From Hyparrhenia diplandra (lineage: Eukaryota; Streptophyta; Magnoliopsida; Poales; Poaceae), in contig JADLZK010007675.1 in assembly GCA_015847255.1 (NCBI GenBank), positions 1 to 64,000 of the forward strand: a stretch of 64,000 bases of DNA. The letters are read 5' to 3'. Position numbers and translations under genes: made by a program. Numbering within the stretch: position 1 is the first letter of the stretch; each line of letters opens with the position of its first letter. The notes under the pieces are model-generated. The model had not been told where the DNA came from. It did no database searches and was given only the letters and a program-made list of their open reading frames with translations. Of this stretch, positions 23,125-34,017 are shown one piece after another.

Positions 23125-24520
23125 TTAAACAAGTTGCAACAACAAAAGTGAAAGAATTGCAACATGTTCATGACCAAAAACCCATTGCTTAGTAGGGGCA
23201 TGCTTTTTTATAAAAAAAGAAAACGGCATCAACCCTAAACTCGGCAATTGCAACCTGCTAAGAGAACACATGCTTTTACAAAGACCCATTGTGCGGTAGG
23301 GGCATGATTTTGAAAATAAAATTGCGTACCAAAAATTGCTTGGTAGGAGGGCATGATTTACAAAAGAAAATTGCAACAAAACTCATTGCCTAGTAGGGGC
23401 ATGAATTTGAAAAAGACAGTTGCCCTCGAAACCTATTGCATAGTAGGGGGCATCTTTTTCTATAAAAGAATACCCCAAAAAAATTGTCTGGTTGGAGGGC
23501 ATAATTTTCAAAAGACACTTGACCCCAAAACCCATTGCTCGATAGTGGGCATGCTTTTGAAAATAAGCTAATTGCACCCTAGTTGATAGCAAATTCCAAC
23601 AGTTAATGAACACATTTGAGACACTCAGCGCTGGTAGGTAAGCATTTGCAACAATGAACTGCATCAAGTTGCAACAACAAAAGTGAAAGAATTGCAACAT
23701 GTTGATGACCAAAAAATCCATTGTCTAGTAGGGGGCATGCTTTTTTTAAAAAAAATACCCAAAAAATTGTCTGGTAGGGCATGATTTTCAAAAGACACTT
23801 GACCCAAAACCCATTGCCTGGTAGGGGGCATGCTTTTGAAAAAAAAAACGCCACGAACCCTAAACTCGGCAAACGCCATGAACCCTAAACTCAAAAACTG
23901 TCATGAACCCTAAACTCAGCAAACACCATGAACCCTAAACTCGGCAAATACCATGAACCCTAAACTCGACAAACGCCATGGACCCTAGACTCGGCAAATG
24001 CCACTAAAAGTGTCTCCCAGAAACCTTGTCTGGGATGGGGGCATGCTTAATAGCATGGTCAATAGCCATTTGCAAACATGGTGACGACCCATAGTTACAC
24101 AGTGGCTGCTAAATTACCATTTGCAACAAAGGAGTGTCTCCGATTGCAACGTTGTAAGTCAGACGATTACAACCTGGTTAACAGCCATTTGCAACAAGGG
24201 TGAAAAAAAACATAGTAGTGACTACAACGCTGGTAAAAACTCCATTTGCAGCATTGGAGTGTCCACAATTGCAACAACAAAAATAACACGAATGCAACAT
24301 GCAACATTACAGCCACATTTGCAACAGCGGAGTGCCTCCAGTTGCAAAGCAACGGAAGTGGTTAAATTACCATATGCTAAACTTTCCTCCTTGCGTAGGC
24401 TCCATCAGTATATATATTTTTTTTGAAAAAACTTATTTTTTAAAAAATGCAACACAAATTCTAAATTGCAACTTGGTTAATCACCTTTTGCATCATGGTA
24501 ATGACCACAGTTGCGACAAG
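23125..24520. repeat. TTGCAA motif cluster 5 with embedded short tandem repeats
   Basis: From 23160 to 23860 a motif like CCATTGC(C/T)TAGTAGGGGCATG followed by TTTT recurs about nine times at irregular 50-80-bp spacing. From about 23865 to 24003 a ~27-bp unit (CATGAACCCTAAACTCGGCAAA-like) is repeated about six times. From 24040 to 24500 TTGCAA motifs recur as in cluster 3. About 23850-24310 is a direct repeat of 17755-18130. Confidence 0.65.
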
Positions 24521-25161
24521 AGAGGCTGGAAAAAAAATACCATTCGCAGTGTGAGAATATGTGAGAGAGTGACAATGTGAGAGTTGTGGGAGTGAGAGAG
24601 AGAGAGAGACGTGGAGGGAGGGAGTGCACTAGTAGGCTCTCAAAATTCATCCGAGCTAGCCATGAATTACTACACTAGAAAAGTCATTATGGCAACTGAG
24701 GCACCAATCTTGTTATGAATTTTTTATAATAATTGGGGAAAAATTCGATGGCTCACATCGAGCGAGAGCGATCGATCCCAACGACAACGAAGGCATGAGG
24801 GAACGGGAGGAAACAGGTTGGAGGAAACGGGGAGGAAATGATGTGTCTATGGTCGGTGGGGGGGGGAAAAAATTTCCTCCCATTTCCTTCACAAATGTGA
24901 GGATTAAGACAGGACGGTAATTGCATTTCCGGAGTTTTTTTTTATTAAAGGGTAATACGGTAGCTTTGTAATTAAGTTTGAGTAGTATAGTTTTGAGAGC
25001 ATAATTCATTTACTATAGTTAGATGAATATGTTCTTATTAACTTTTTTATTTCAAAGTTCCTAGGGTTTCACCCGCCCTGTCCATCGTTCCCTGCTACGG
25101 GAGCCGCCGCCGCCGCACTTCGCCGCCGGCTGCATCTGGCACGAGAGCTGGCTGCTCTTAA
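24521..25161. other. Intergenic, short (GA)n run
   Basis: Contains a GAGAGAGAGAGAGAGAG run near 24594 and a poly-G stretch near 24858. A CACTAGAAAA sequence near 24674 resembles a CACTA-type end, but no matching TAGTG end was found. No gene. Confidence 0.35.
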
Positions 25162-26178
25162 GAGACGGCGCGGCCGAAGCTCGTGGTGGAGGCGAGGCTG
25201 CTCAGCATCTTCCTCCAGCCTCCTCCCCGGGCGTTGTGCCATGGCCAAGCCTGCTCCGCCTCCAACCCGTGGCTCGATGACGGCTTGGCCTGGCTGCGCC
25301 GCCCGAGATCCGAGGAGAGAGGGCCCAGGCGAAGCCAGAGCCAGCCACGACCTAGCGTAGCCCGTGCCTGCACCCATGCGGAAAGGGCTGAGGCCCGCAG
25401 ACGAGGGTATCTGCTGCCACCATGCCTCCTGCTGCTCCCGATCCTCCCCATTGCCGCCCGCCATGCCGGGGTTGACGCTTCCATCGACGATGCAATCAGT
25501 GTGTTCGATAAAATGGCCACAAGGTATATATTGTTTTCTTTCTTTTTTTCCCTTTTACTTTTTGGTTCCTGATTTTCGCTAGTTCCACAGCAGTAGAAAC
25601 CATATCATCTTGTTTGAGTTCAATAGATCCCAGGTCAACCAAACATTTTTGGATGGAATCTTTGATCTATCAACTATTTGGTGAAAGTGCTTGACTCTTA
25701 TTTTCAGGTTGTCAAGCAGTGCGCTATGTGTCATCAGGTTGAATAATGATTGGTTCAATAATGATAGTTGAGAAGCATACTCTCTAGTTGCATCGTCCTC
25801 TCCGCTGATCAGTGCTTTCTTTATAATGACAACAATTTGTTTCTTTCATTAGTTTTGCGCCTCAGCATTTCCTAAGTCTGCTTCGGACTATGGAATGCTT
25901 GTGGCAAATGGATCTATGCACTGACTGCTGGTAACTGCTTCGGACTATGGAATCCCTTTTGTTCAATCTAGTTTTCTTGCCTTTTATTTGTTTCAATAAC
26001 ACTCTCATTTCCTTACAGTTTGGTCATGCTTCACCGTGCTGAAATGGACATCAAGCTGCGAGAAGAGCATGCATCCATGGACCGTGCACTGAAGGAGGAA
26101 CCTGACAAAATGGATTCCAAACATCATGCTTCAATGGGACATGCTCTTAGAGAGAAATATTGGATGATGGCTGTCTAA
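25162..26178 (+). pseudogene. Possible two-exon gene fragment of unknown function
   Basis: A frame open from 25162 (after a TAA at 25159) is GC-rich and runs to an apparent donor AG|GTATAT near 25524. It ends VDASIDDAISVFDKMAT. An acceptor near 26018 (CTTACAG) joins in frame to LVMLHRAEMDIKLREEH and runs about 50 codons of charged, helix-like sequence to TAA at 26176-26178. Base composition drops sharply between the exons, as in grass genes. However, the first exon lacks an ATG before its last codons, and no domain is recognised (SIDDAISVFDKM is only loosely PPR-like). It may be the remnant of a gene whose start was lost, or a captured fragment. Confidence 0.3.
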
Positions 26179-26389
26179 TATTGAATTTCAGAACTGTGTG
26201 TGGTCGCACCGTATTATGTTGGCATCCCCGTCTCATGTTATTTGTGTCTTCAGTTTGTACGCTCATATGAATGCTAATAGCCACCACGCTATAACGAAGT
26301 CAATCGACCCGCAGAACTGAAAGGGGCAGCTGACGATTTGTGGAGCAATTGAATATTGAGCCCATTCTTTTTCAAAAAAAAAAAAAAAA
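26179..26389. other. 3' flank of the possible gene fragment, ending in a 20-base poly-A run
   Basis: No coding sense. The poly-A run at about 26371-26391 directly abuts the inverted-repeat element that follows. Confidence 0.4.
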
Positions 26390-27575
26390 AAAAGGCCATT
26401 GGTGCTTGAACCCATGACCTCCTGCTCCATGAGTTCAACCCATAACCACTCAATCTAAGCATAAGTTCTAGATAAGCTAATCGTGTTAGTCATTTATGTT
26501 CATCGGATTTGAAATGAGTATTTGAGACTGTAAACAACTTCAAATGAAAAACTTCTCAACATTTTTCAATTTCTAATCATCTAATAACCATCACATAAAA
26601 GTTTCAAATGATTTCGACAAAAGTGGTACTACACATTCTTCACATCGAGGAGCCATGTATGCCTTTGTGAGGGATGTGTAGCAACACTTTGTCGAAATCA
26701 CTTAAATTTTTTATGGGATTCTACACACCAAAATCATGGGTCTATGCAAGTTTTAAGATTTTTCTAGCTAGTTTATGGTATTTTAACATTAATTCCTCAA
26801 TAATTCTACAAATATTTACAATAATAACTAAACTTGATTAGAAAATTCCACGGATACACACAACACCATATTTTGGTTCCATAACCATCCCATAAAAGTT
26901 TCAAATAATTTTGACAAAGTGGTACTATACATTCTTCACAAGCGAGCGTTTCTCACTTGGTCATGTAGGACTATTTGAGCCATGTATGCCCTTATGAGGG
27001 ATGTGCAACAACACTCTATCGAAATCACTTAAATTTTTATGGGATTCTTATACACCAAAATCATGGGGCTATGCAAGTTTTTAGATTTTTCTAGCTAGTT
27101 TATGGTATTTTAACATTTATTTCTTAGTAATTCAACAAATAATTATTGTAATATCTAAAATTGGTCAGAAAATTCCACGGATTCACATAACAACCTATTT
27201 TGGCTCCATAACCATCCTGCAAAAATTTCAAATGATTTCAATAAAATGGTACTATAAATCTTTCACAACTAGGAACATGTCTCACTTAATCATCTCAATC
27301 TTTTCTAGCAGCTTGTGTTGAGCTGTTCTAGCAATGTTTCTATATGTACATGAAAGATTTACATCTTGAAAAGTTATGAAGCTTTGTAGTTGACAAATTT
27401 TCATTTGACTTTGTCTATAGGATCCTAAATACTCATTTCAAATCAGATGATCATAAAATATCTATCGTGACCATCTTAATTAAACATAAACATGTGTGCA
27501 TATGGAGTGGTTAGTGTTAGAAATTGTGTTGCAGGTGGTTATGGGTTCGAGTCTTCGAGCACCAATGGCCACAAA
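26390..27575. mobile_element. ~1.2-kb inverted-repeat element with internal ~300-bp tandem repeats
   Basis: The left end GGCCATTGGTGCTTGAACCC and the right end (reverse complement GGCCATTGGTGCTCGAAGAC) pair, and similarity between arms continues for roughly 200 bp (TTTGAAATGAGTATTT on the left, AAATACTCATTTCAAA on the right). Poly-A-rich tracts lie just outside both ends. Inside, a ~300-330-bp unit starting ATAACCATC(A/C)CATAAAAGTTTC repeats at about 26584, 26881 and 27207. Both arms contain a GGTTCGA-like tRNA B-box, so the ends may descend from tRNA-derived sequences. Superfamily not assigned. Confidence 0.55.
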
Positions 27576-28978
27576 GGGGTTTTTAAAAAAAAAAAAAAAC
27601 GTTATTTTGCATGTTTGGTTGCTCTGAGAGCGAGGTTTTTTTTTTAAAAAGGTCTTTTTAAAAAAAAAAAACGTTATTTTGCATGTTTGGTTGCTTTGAG
27701 AGCGAAGTGTGGACGTGGTTGTTTAAAAATCTTTTAAGACACGTTCCAGTAGAAAGAGTCAGCAGGGACCCTCGTTCATACATATAGTCCAAGACGCTCA
27801 TTCATACATATAGTCCAAGTGGAGATTTCAAACATACGTATATGTTTCTTAGTGAACATTCGAACAGAGGAATAAAGAATATTAAAGGGTTCCATCTAAT
27901 TCACGACACGAATAAAAATGAAACACATAGACCACCCCTCCTTGAATCTTCTACCTTCTTTCAGTCAACTCTAACAGGTAGTGAACAAATAAAATTTGCA
28001 ACCCCATCACTGACAGAAGCGAAGCCGATATACCTGGGACGCAGAATCAAAACAATGTCAAGAGCATTCAGATAACATTGTCCTATGAAGGCATTCAGAT
28101 AACATTCAGATAGCATTCAGATAACAATGAAGTTCTCTTTGACCTTTCAGCTTCTCCAAAAAACACAGGTGTTTCATAGATCACAAAAAGCATCATCTTT
28201 GTAGCAGGCGTTCAGTTTGGTTTCCCTGTGAGGTGACATTCAAGAGCATTCAAATAACATTGTCCTCTGAAGGAAAATTCATATAGCATTCAGATAGCTG
28301 CATCCTGCACGGTAAAAGGGAGAACAGTAGTTGCTGGGCAACATCACAGAACAATGACACTTTTAGATACTTGTAAGCTAGACCTTTTAACTTCCTATTA
28401 TGACAACAATTTTATTCTCTGAGTAACTGAACAACACATAAAAATTGTACCTAGATTTACTCATGTGCCTTCCTTGTGCCATACTTGAGATAAAAAAGTA
28501 CAAAGTTCACACTTGAGAGAAAAGAGTTCACAATTTCTCTGAAATCAGGTTCAGAGAACAACGGCTACAAGTCTGAAATCAAGTTCACACTTGACAGTTC
28601 ACATATACATATTAGAAGTTGCTCCATAAATATTCTCAAGAAAAAAAAATGTTCCACAATTGGTATTGGTCATGCTCTACACAAAATTAGCTACCTTATA
28701 ACAAACAAGAATCTCTAACTTCTTGTAATATAATCAAAAAGACGAGCGAAAAAACCAGACACTGATTTATATGATGGCTGATGAAAGCGACAAAGGCACA
28801 TCTAATTCATCATGCTTTGGTTGGCACTGCAACAAAGTAGAAAAGAATGAGGTTGCCTTCTCAAATAACTTTGCATAAGCAAAAAGTAGCGGCACTAATC
28901 AACCTAGGGATAATGCTACACACTGACTGACTGCATAAATCAATTGCGCAAATTACTGCAGTAAACCACCAGACCTTC
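27576..28978. repeat. Short direct repeats and ATTCAG motifs, no gene
   Basis: A ~40-bp block (ACGTTATTTTGCATGTTTGG then TTGCT.TGAGAGCGA) is duplicated at about 27598 and 27671. A CATTCATACATATAGTCCAA-like block is duplicated near 27772 and 27800. From 28050 to 28320 CATTCAGATA(A/G)C recurs about seven times. Nothing coding is recognised. Confidence 0.5.
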
Positions 28979-29340
28979 GAACCAGCCGCTGCCTCCAGAA
29001 ATTCGATGATGAAGGCGACCACCGCGGCCCTCGCGCTGGTGGCGGCGGCGGCGGTGGCGCGGCAGGGATGCCGGCGTGCTGGCATTGACGAGGGCGGGCG
29101 CGGCGATTGGAGGCGGCGGCACAGGCGAGTGCTAGGAGGAGGAGCGGCGGCCGCCTAGTGCGCGCGCGAGGGCCACGTCGACGGCGAGGGCGGTCCGGAC
29201 GGCGTCGTCTCCAGGAGATCTCCGTCTCCGGAGGTGCGGACGGGGCGATGGCGGCGGTGCTGGGGTCGGGGTCGGGATCGGGTCAGAGAAGCCGCGGTGC
29301 TGGTACGGGGTGAGCGAACAGGGAAGGTGTAAAATGACCA
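28979..29340. other. GC-rich insert with overlapping frames, possible captured gene fragment
   Basis: A ~330-bp block of about 70% GC in AT-rich surroundings. On the plus strand ATGATGAAGGCG near 29006 begins a 50-codon frame with a hydrophobic, signal-peptide-like start (MMKATTAALALVAAAAVA). Frames on the minus strand are open too. No family could be recognised. The abrupt composition change suggests capture by a mobile element. Confidence 0.3.
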
Positions 29341-29519
29341 ACCTAGCCTTTTTGATAAAAAAATAAAATTCAGAGAGGAAATGAGAGGAAAATCCAAGTA
29401 CAGTAAAAGAGCTCTCTTGTTATAAGTAGAGGAATTGCAATAAATCAGGTCCTTCAATAGCAACTAGAATAACAACCCAAATACAACTACAGTAGGAAGA
29501 CATGGACGTAACACCACAA

Positions 29520-29900
29520 TTGCACCTAGAGCACTAATCTAGTGTGTGGGTTGAGCTTTGATTAAAACATAAGTTAACAGTGAAATGAGTTGCCACTAAT
29601 GCAATGGGACATTTGCAACAATAAACCTAAAACAATTACTATTGTGTATATGGGTACAGTTGCGAACACACATGAAGGATTTGTGGGTTGAGCTCTGATA
29701 AAAAGTCAAAGTGAACCGAATTACCACCGATTTCATGGGCTAGTTGCAACAAAACTACTAAAACAATTACTACTATGTATATGGGCATAGTTTGCGACAC
29801 ATGAATGTGTGGGTTGAGCTCCCCACAGCTAATTGCAACTAGGACAAATATTCAGTTACAACTACGCCATCGCAAAATTGCAATAGGGACCATAACCATA
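29520..29900. repeat. TTGCAA motif cluster 6, related to the region near 22.72 kb
   Basis: Contains TGTGGGTTGAGCT three times (about 29539, 29685, 29810) and AAAAAGTCAAAGTGAA, which match GTGTAGGTTGAGCT and AAAAAAAGTCAAAGTG at 22712-22756. TTGCAAC or TTGCGA variants occur about every 50-100 bp. A diverged copy of the same element family. Confidence 0.55.
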
Positions 29901-29949
29901 AAAATTACAAATAGTCGCTTCTCTCAATTCTATATATCATTGTGTTGCT

Positions 29950-31130
29950 AATTGATACACAACAAATCCTTTCTATATGGAGACATGCATAAGATGGACA
30001 TCAGGGCAGCTTGTCATTGTTCAAAATGTCATTGTTCATCATATAACAGTAGGTTCAGTACTAGAAATGGCAGGTTCCAACTGACAGAACCAGCATTATG
30101 TCCTTGCCGTCCAAAACTCCCCATGGCTATCTCCTTTTCCCTGCTAATAGAAACATTCAGTTAATAGAAATATCCAGTTATTCAGTAACTAAAAAATATT
30201 GATCCTAGAAATATATCTTTGCCATCTAGCAGCTAGAAAAAAAATTAAGTGATACCTGTGTACATATATCCTAGTCATCTCCTGTCCTGTACTGAAACGG
30301 TTCTCTACCAAGAAATGCAAACAGCCATTCTACTACTGAAAGACCAAAAACATTCAGAGCTGAAAATTCAATTACAACTAATAGCAAAAATACAACACCA
30401 AAAAAACACAAGTAGAAATAATACCTCGTCCTGATTGACTAATCACATTCAGTTATCGATTCGGTTATCAAGACTGAACACATTCAACTATCAATTTCTA
30501 ATAAACTGAAAATATTCAGTAGCTAGAAATAAAATAATGTTTAGTGATTGTACACATTCAGTTATCAAATCTGATGCCAATGCATTTTAATAGCATAATA
30601 AATAGGTACCTCAAGCTTCTCATTATTGGATCAGATAGCAATCAATAGTAGTCCTATCAAGTAATAGGAATCTACAAATTAAATAGGAAACAAAAATTTA
30701 GGATGAGAAAATCAATTAACAACCTAGCAACTTCCGTGCAGTCAAGCACTCTATGATTCATGATGTCCAATAATCCATGCACGGATGAATAATTGATGGG
30801 GGCAAAGGAAAGCAGGCTGATGTGCAAATCACAGGGAAGCGGTAGCGATTAACCTGCAGATCACCGGGAAGGGGCAACGACATGGGCTTCTCGATGGCTG
30901 CAGGAGGATTGTTCAAGCTGTAGCAGCTAGTCCTACAGGTCGGAACACTGATTAGTGATTTGTCAGAAGCATTCAGTAGTTGGCTCCGTCAGCTCGAGAA
31001 GCTGCTGTATCTATAGCATCCAGTATCATCTAGTAAAATAACCACCTAGTCAGTAGCAGTGTGGGGAAGTGTGTAAATTGAAACTGAATTTAGAATGCTG
31101 CAACAATAACACATCTGAACATTCAGTATT
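29950..31130. repeat. ATTCAGT motif array
   Basis: ATTCAG(T/A) or TTCAGT occurs at least ten times in about 1.1 kb (for example ACATTCAGTTAATAG, TTATTCAGTAACTA, CACATTCAGTTATC twice, ATATTCAGTAGCTAG, GCATTCAGTAG, ACATTCAGTATTCAG). Sequence is otherwise AT-rich and non-coding. It lies inside the (TA)n border at 31961. Confidence 0.45.
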
Positions 31131-31960
31131 CAGACGTCAGGCGGTGCTGCTTGCCTGATGGCCCGGGGACGCCACACAAATGATGCAGGGCTTCTACGAA
31201 CGCCGAGTAGGATGCAACTTGCAAGCGCACCGGCGCTGCTGCTGCTGCTGCGTCGCCGTCTCTTGCTCGAGATCTCCAGCGGCCGGGGCGCTCGCGAGCT
31301 CGCGGCTGGAGGCACCCGTGGCGCGGCAGCGTGGCGGGCGCAGGGGACGCACGTGGCCATGGCGGGCGGGGGCCAGGGGACACGCGGACTTCGCTTTGCG
31401 TCGAGCAGACTAGCTCTGCCCGTCTGTTTTGCGCCCAGATGTTCAGACGGGTGGAGCAGCCGGTTGGCCGTGCCGTTCAGCCCGTGGGGACGCAGATCTG
31501 CGCGTGGAGGGCGAGGGTCGGCTGCCGTGGCCGCCATGAAGGTAGAGACCTGCCATCACACATCGAAGGTGGAGGAGGCCGGCCGCTGTCGACGCCATGA
31601 AGGTGGAGCCCGCACCGCACAGGGAAGGTGGAGCAGGTCGGACGCCGTCGGTGCCGTGAGGGTGGAGACCCGCCAACGCGTAGGGATGGTGGAGGAGGCC
31701 GGCCGGCCAGTAGCGGCGCTCCGATCCAGACAGGGAGAAGGGGAGGAGAAGTGCCGATGTGATCCGTGGGGTTGGGAGCGGCGCCGATTTGGACGGCGAG
31801 GTGGTCAGACCGCCGAGGAGTCGCGGTGTTTTGGAGGAAGAAGCTAGATGTGGCTGGTGCGGTCGGATGGGTGCGGGGGGCATCCAGGTTGGGCCGGTTG
31901 GTGCGGTCGGACTATGTGTTCGTAGCGTCACTTGGCGTGATGCACAGTATACCTACAGTG
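31131..31960. other. GC-rich block with a ~60-bp tandem repeat, abutting a (TA)n tract
   Basis: About 68% GC. A 229-codon plus frame (31158-31847) is the longest of several overlapping ones; none resembles a known protein. A ~60-bp unit starting GCC(A/G)TGA(A/G)GGT recurs at about 31533, 31593 and 31653, each containing GTGGAG(G/C)AGG(C/T)CGG. The end CGTAGCGTCACTTGGCGTGATGCACAG holds an imperfect hairpin and then meets (TA)10, so this is probably the right end of an element covering 29-31 kb or more. Confidence 0.4.
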
Positions 31961-31980
31961 TATATATATATATATATATA
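31961..31980. repeat. (TA)10 tract
   Basis: Pure TA dinucleotide run separating two hairpin-ended or inverted-repeat elements. Confidence 0.9.
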
Positions 31981-33974
31981 GGGGTAAGACTTTCTATACT
32001 GGCAAAGAACTACACTCACCTCTCTAATATGCATTCCTGTCCACCACCAGACAAGCTAATGGGTTGACGAGTGGTTAACGGGTCTAGAAAAAATCAAAGT
32101 CTAGCGATGCATGTGCATGCTGATTTTCCATAAAAAGCAGATCAGGTTGTTCTTTACTTCTACGTGAGGTTGGACGGTTGAGTATATATCCGCCATCCCT
32201 TACTCTTTATATACAAAATTTAAAGAGTATACTCTAGGGTATGAATACGTACTAGTATATTACTGATCATTGGATTAATGAGTATGCATCGATACTATTC
32301 AGCAATTTCATACATTTTACGTGTATGTCCTTCACGTGTATACAAGTATATGGACATACTTTTTGACGAGTATCAGTGTATCACCACATACATGGTAGTA
32401 TATACATATACTAATGAGATTATTTTGGTATATCCACATACTTTTGAACTGGAGTATCTGCATACTTTTGAACTGCACATACTTTTTGGAGTTGAGTATT
32501 TATACATACTTTTGGGAATAGAGAAGAGTATCTATTGTTACTACCTCCGCTTTTCAAACTTGTAAAAGTATTTGGAATTTTGCATGCAACGAGTATGTAC
32601 ACATACGTGTTAAGTGGGAGTATGTGTACATACATGGGTAATTGAGTATCTATACATACTTTTTGAAATTGAGCATCTATACATACTTTTTTTCAAACTG
32701 AGTATCTGTACATACTTTTTTCGAAGTGAGTATCTTTAGATACTTTTAGCACTGGAATGTGTATTCATACGCCAAGATTTAGATGTATGGCAAAGGCCGC
32801 CACCGCCGTCGCTACTCTGTGAACGTGACCGCGACCGCTAGGTGGAAGGCAGGGGCCGTCGCTGCTGGAAGCACGCAAGAAGAGATCGACGCCGCCGCCG
32901 TTGATGGAGTGAGCCCACCGCCGGCGAGGTGCGCGCCGTCCTCGAAGAGCTGGCCGCGCGCACCACCGTGGCGTGCCTTCCACGCAGCCCGCCGCTCGGC
33001 AGGGGAGGACCTTGTTCTCTCTAGCGTGCGTGCTCCTACAAGTTCTAGACTAACAAGGATGAATCGTCAGAGAAAACAGAATCGTCAAATGCTATTCAAA
33101 AGGAGTGAAATCACCAAGATGGTCACCAAAAATCAAATGACGCCGGTGTAGCACCAAGCCATGGCCAACAACACCTGGAATGGGAGCATGTGATAGGAAC
33201 GAATCAGCATCGTACATTAATTAATTAATTCATACTTGCCGTGCCGTCACACACATGCAAAAAAGGTAGTGCAGCGCCATGATGAGATGAGATGCAAATC
33301 ACCAAAGGATAGTGTGCTGAATAATACGAAAGCACTAATACATCCCCATACTCTCCACATCTGTAACCTTGTTGATCGGGATGAAATGTTCGCCAGTCCA
33401 GCACCAAGATGAATCACGAGATCCAACACGCAGAGGCCTCGCCATGCATGTGACACCTGCTATACGTCGTCGACTCGTCGTTTCCCAGGCATCGGGCGCC
33501 GCCGTGCGCGGGTGACAAGCAGCGCTGCTGCTGGGGCTAGGCACGTCGCCACTAGGGGCTCTGCCGCGCTGCCGCCCGCGCGAGTCGAGGAGTGCCGCCG
33601 CCTCTGGAGAGGAAAGGCCATTGACGCTAGGGAGCCCACCGAGCGAGTCGTGCTGGCACGCCGCTGCCGGGGGCCGCGCGGCACCTTGGCCTCACCGCAC
33701 CGCCGTTGGGGGATGCATGAGCGCTGGGTAGATGAGGACGAAAATGAAGTCGGCGATGATCTGTTCATACGTATATACTCCAACCATCCTCTCCTTAGAT
33801 CCGATTTCCAAGCTAATTATCCAAACACCCTACGTTGATTTTTTAATTCATGTACGTATATACCCATACCATCCTCTCTCAGACCCGTTAATTGTGCTGC
33901 ACCCTCGACGGATGGGGAATACTACTGCAGGAAGAGATGGGTGCAGATCTTTCAGGGGGTAGAAAAATTTACCC
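31981..33974. mobile_element. 2.0-kb element flanked on both sides by (TA)n
   Basis: The left end GGGGTAAGACTTTCTA and the right end (reverse complement GGGTAAATTTTTCTACCC) form short imperfect inverted repeats, and each abuts a TA tract. Subterminal sequence from 32220 to 32770 is an array of GTAT..ATAC motifs. The interior from 32780 to 33740 is GC-rich with unrelated short frames on both strands (for example 32783-33151 plus and 33783-33460 minus), probably captured fragments. No transposase is encoded, so it would be non-autonomous. It resembles Micron or TA-flanked MULE-like elements in target choice. Confidence 0.6.
32220..32770. repeat. Array of GAGTAT..ATACATACTTTTT motifs
   Basis: A unit of about 30-35 bp, roughly GAGTATCTATACATACTTTTT, recurs ten or more times between 32330 and 32740. 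Its core is palindromic or nearly so (for example GTATGTGTACATAC at about 32620), so each copy could form a small hairpin or bind a dimeric protein. Confidence 0.65.
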
Positions 33975-33984
33975 TATATATATA

Positions 33985-34017
<33 letters not shown>
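33975..34017. repeat. (TA)n tract shared by two adjacent elements
   Basis: About 43 bases of TA with one extra T. It is both the right border of the 2.0-kb element and the left border of the 5.4-kb element. Confidence 0.9.

Noticed and set aside
23865..24003. Interstitial telomere repeat
   Set aside because: CCCTAAA occurs once per ~27-bp unit and not in tandem runs.
12355..24520. CRISPR-like array of regularly spaced TTGCAAC motifs
   Set aside because: The genome is a plant's, the repeat is only 6-8 bp, spacing varies, and spacers are themselves repeated in longer tandem units.
24674..24690. CACTA transposon left end (CACTAGAAAA)
   Set aside because: No matching inverted TAGTG end with a 3-bp target duplication was found, and no TNPD-type transposase is present.
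31158..31847. 229-codon ORF as a real gene
   Set aside because: Low-complexity, repeat-driven frame with comparable open frames on the other strand and directly abutting an element border.
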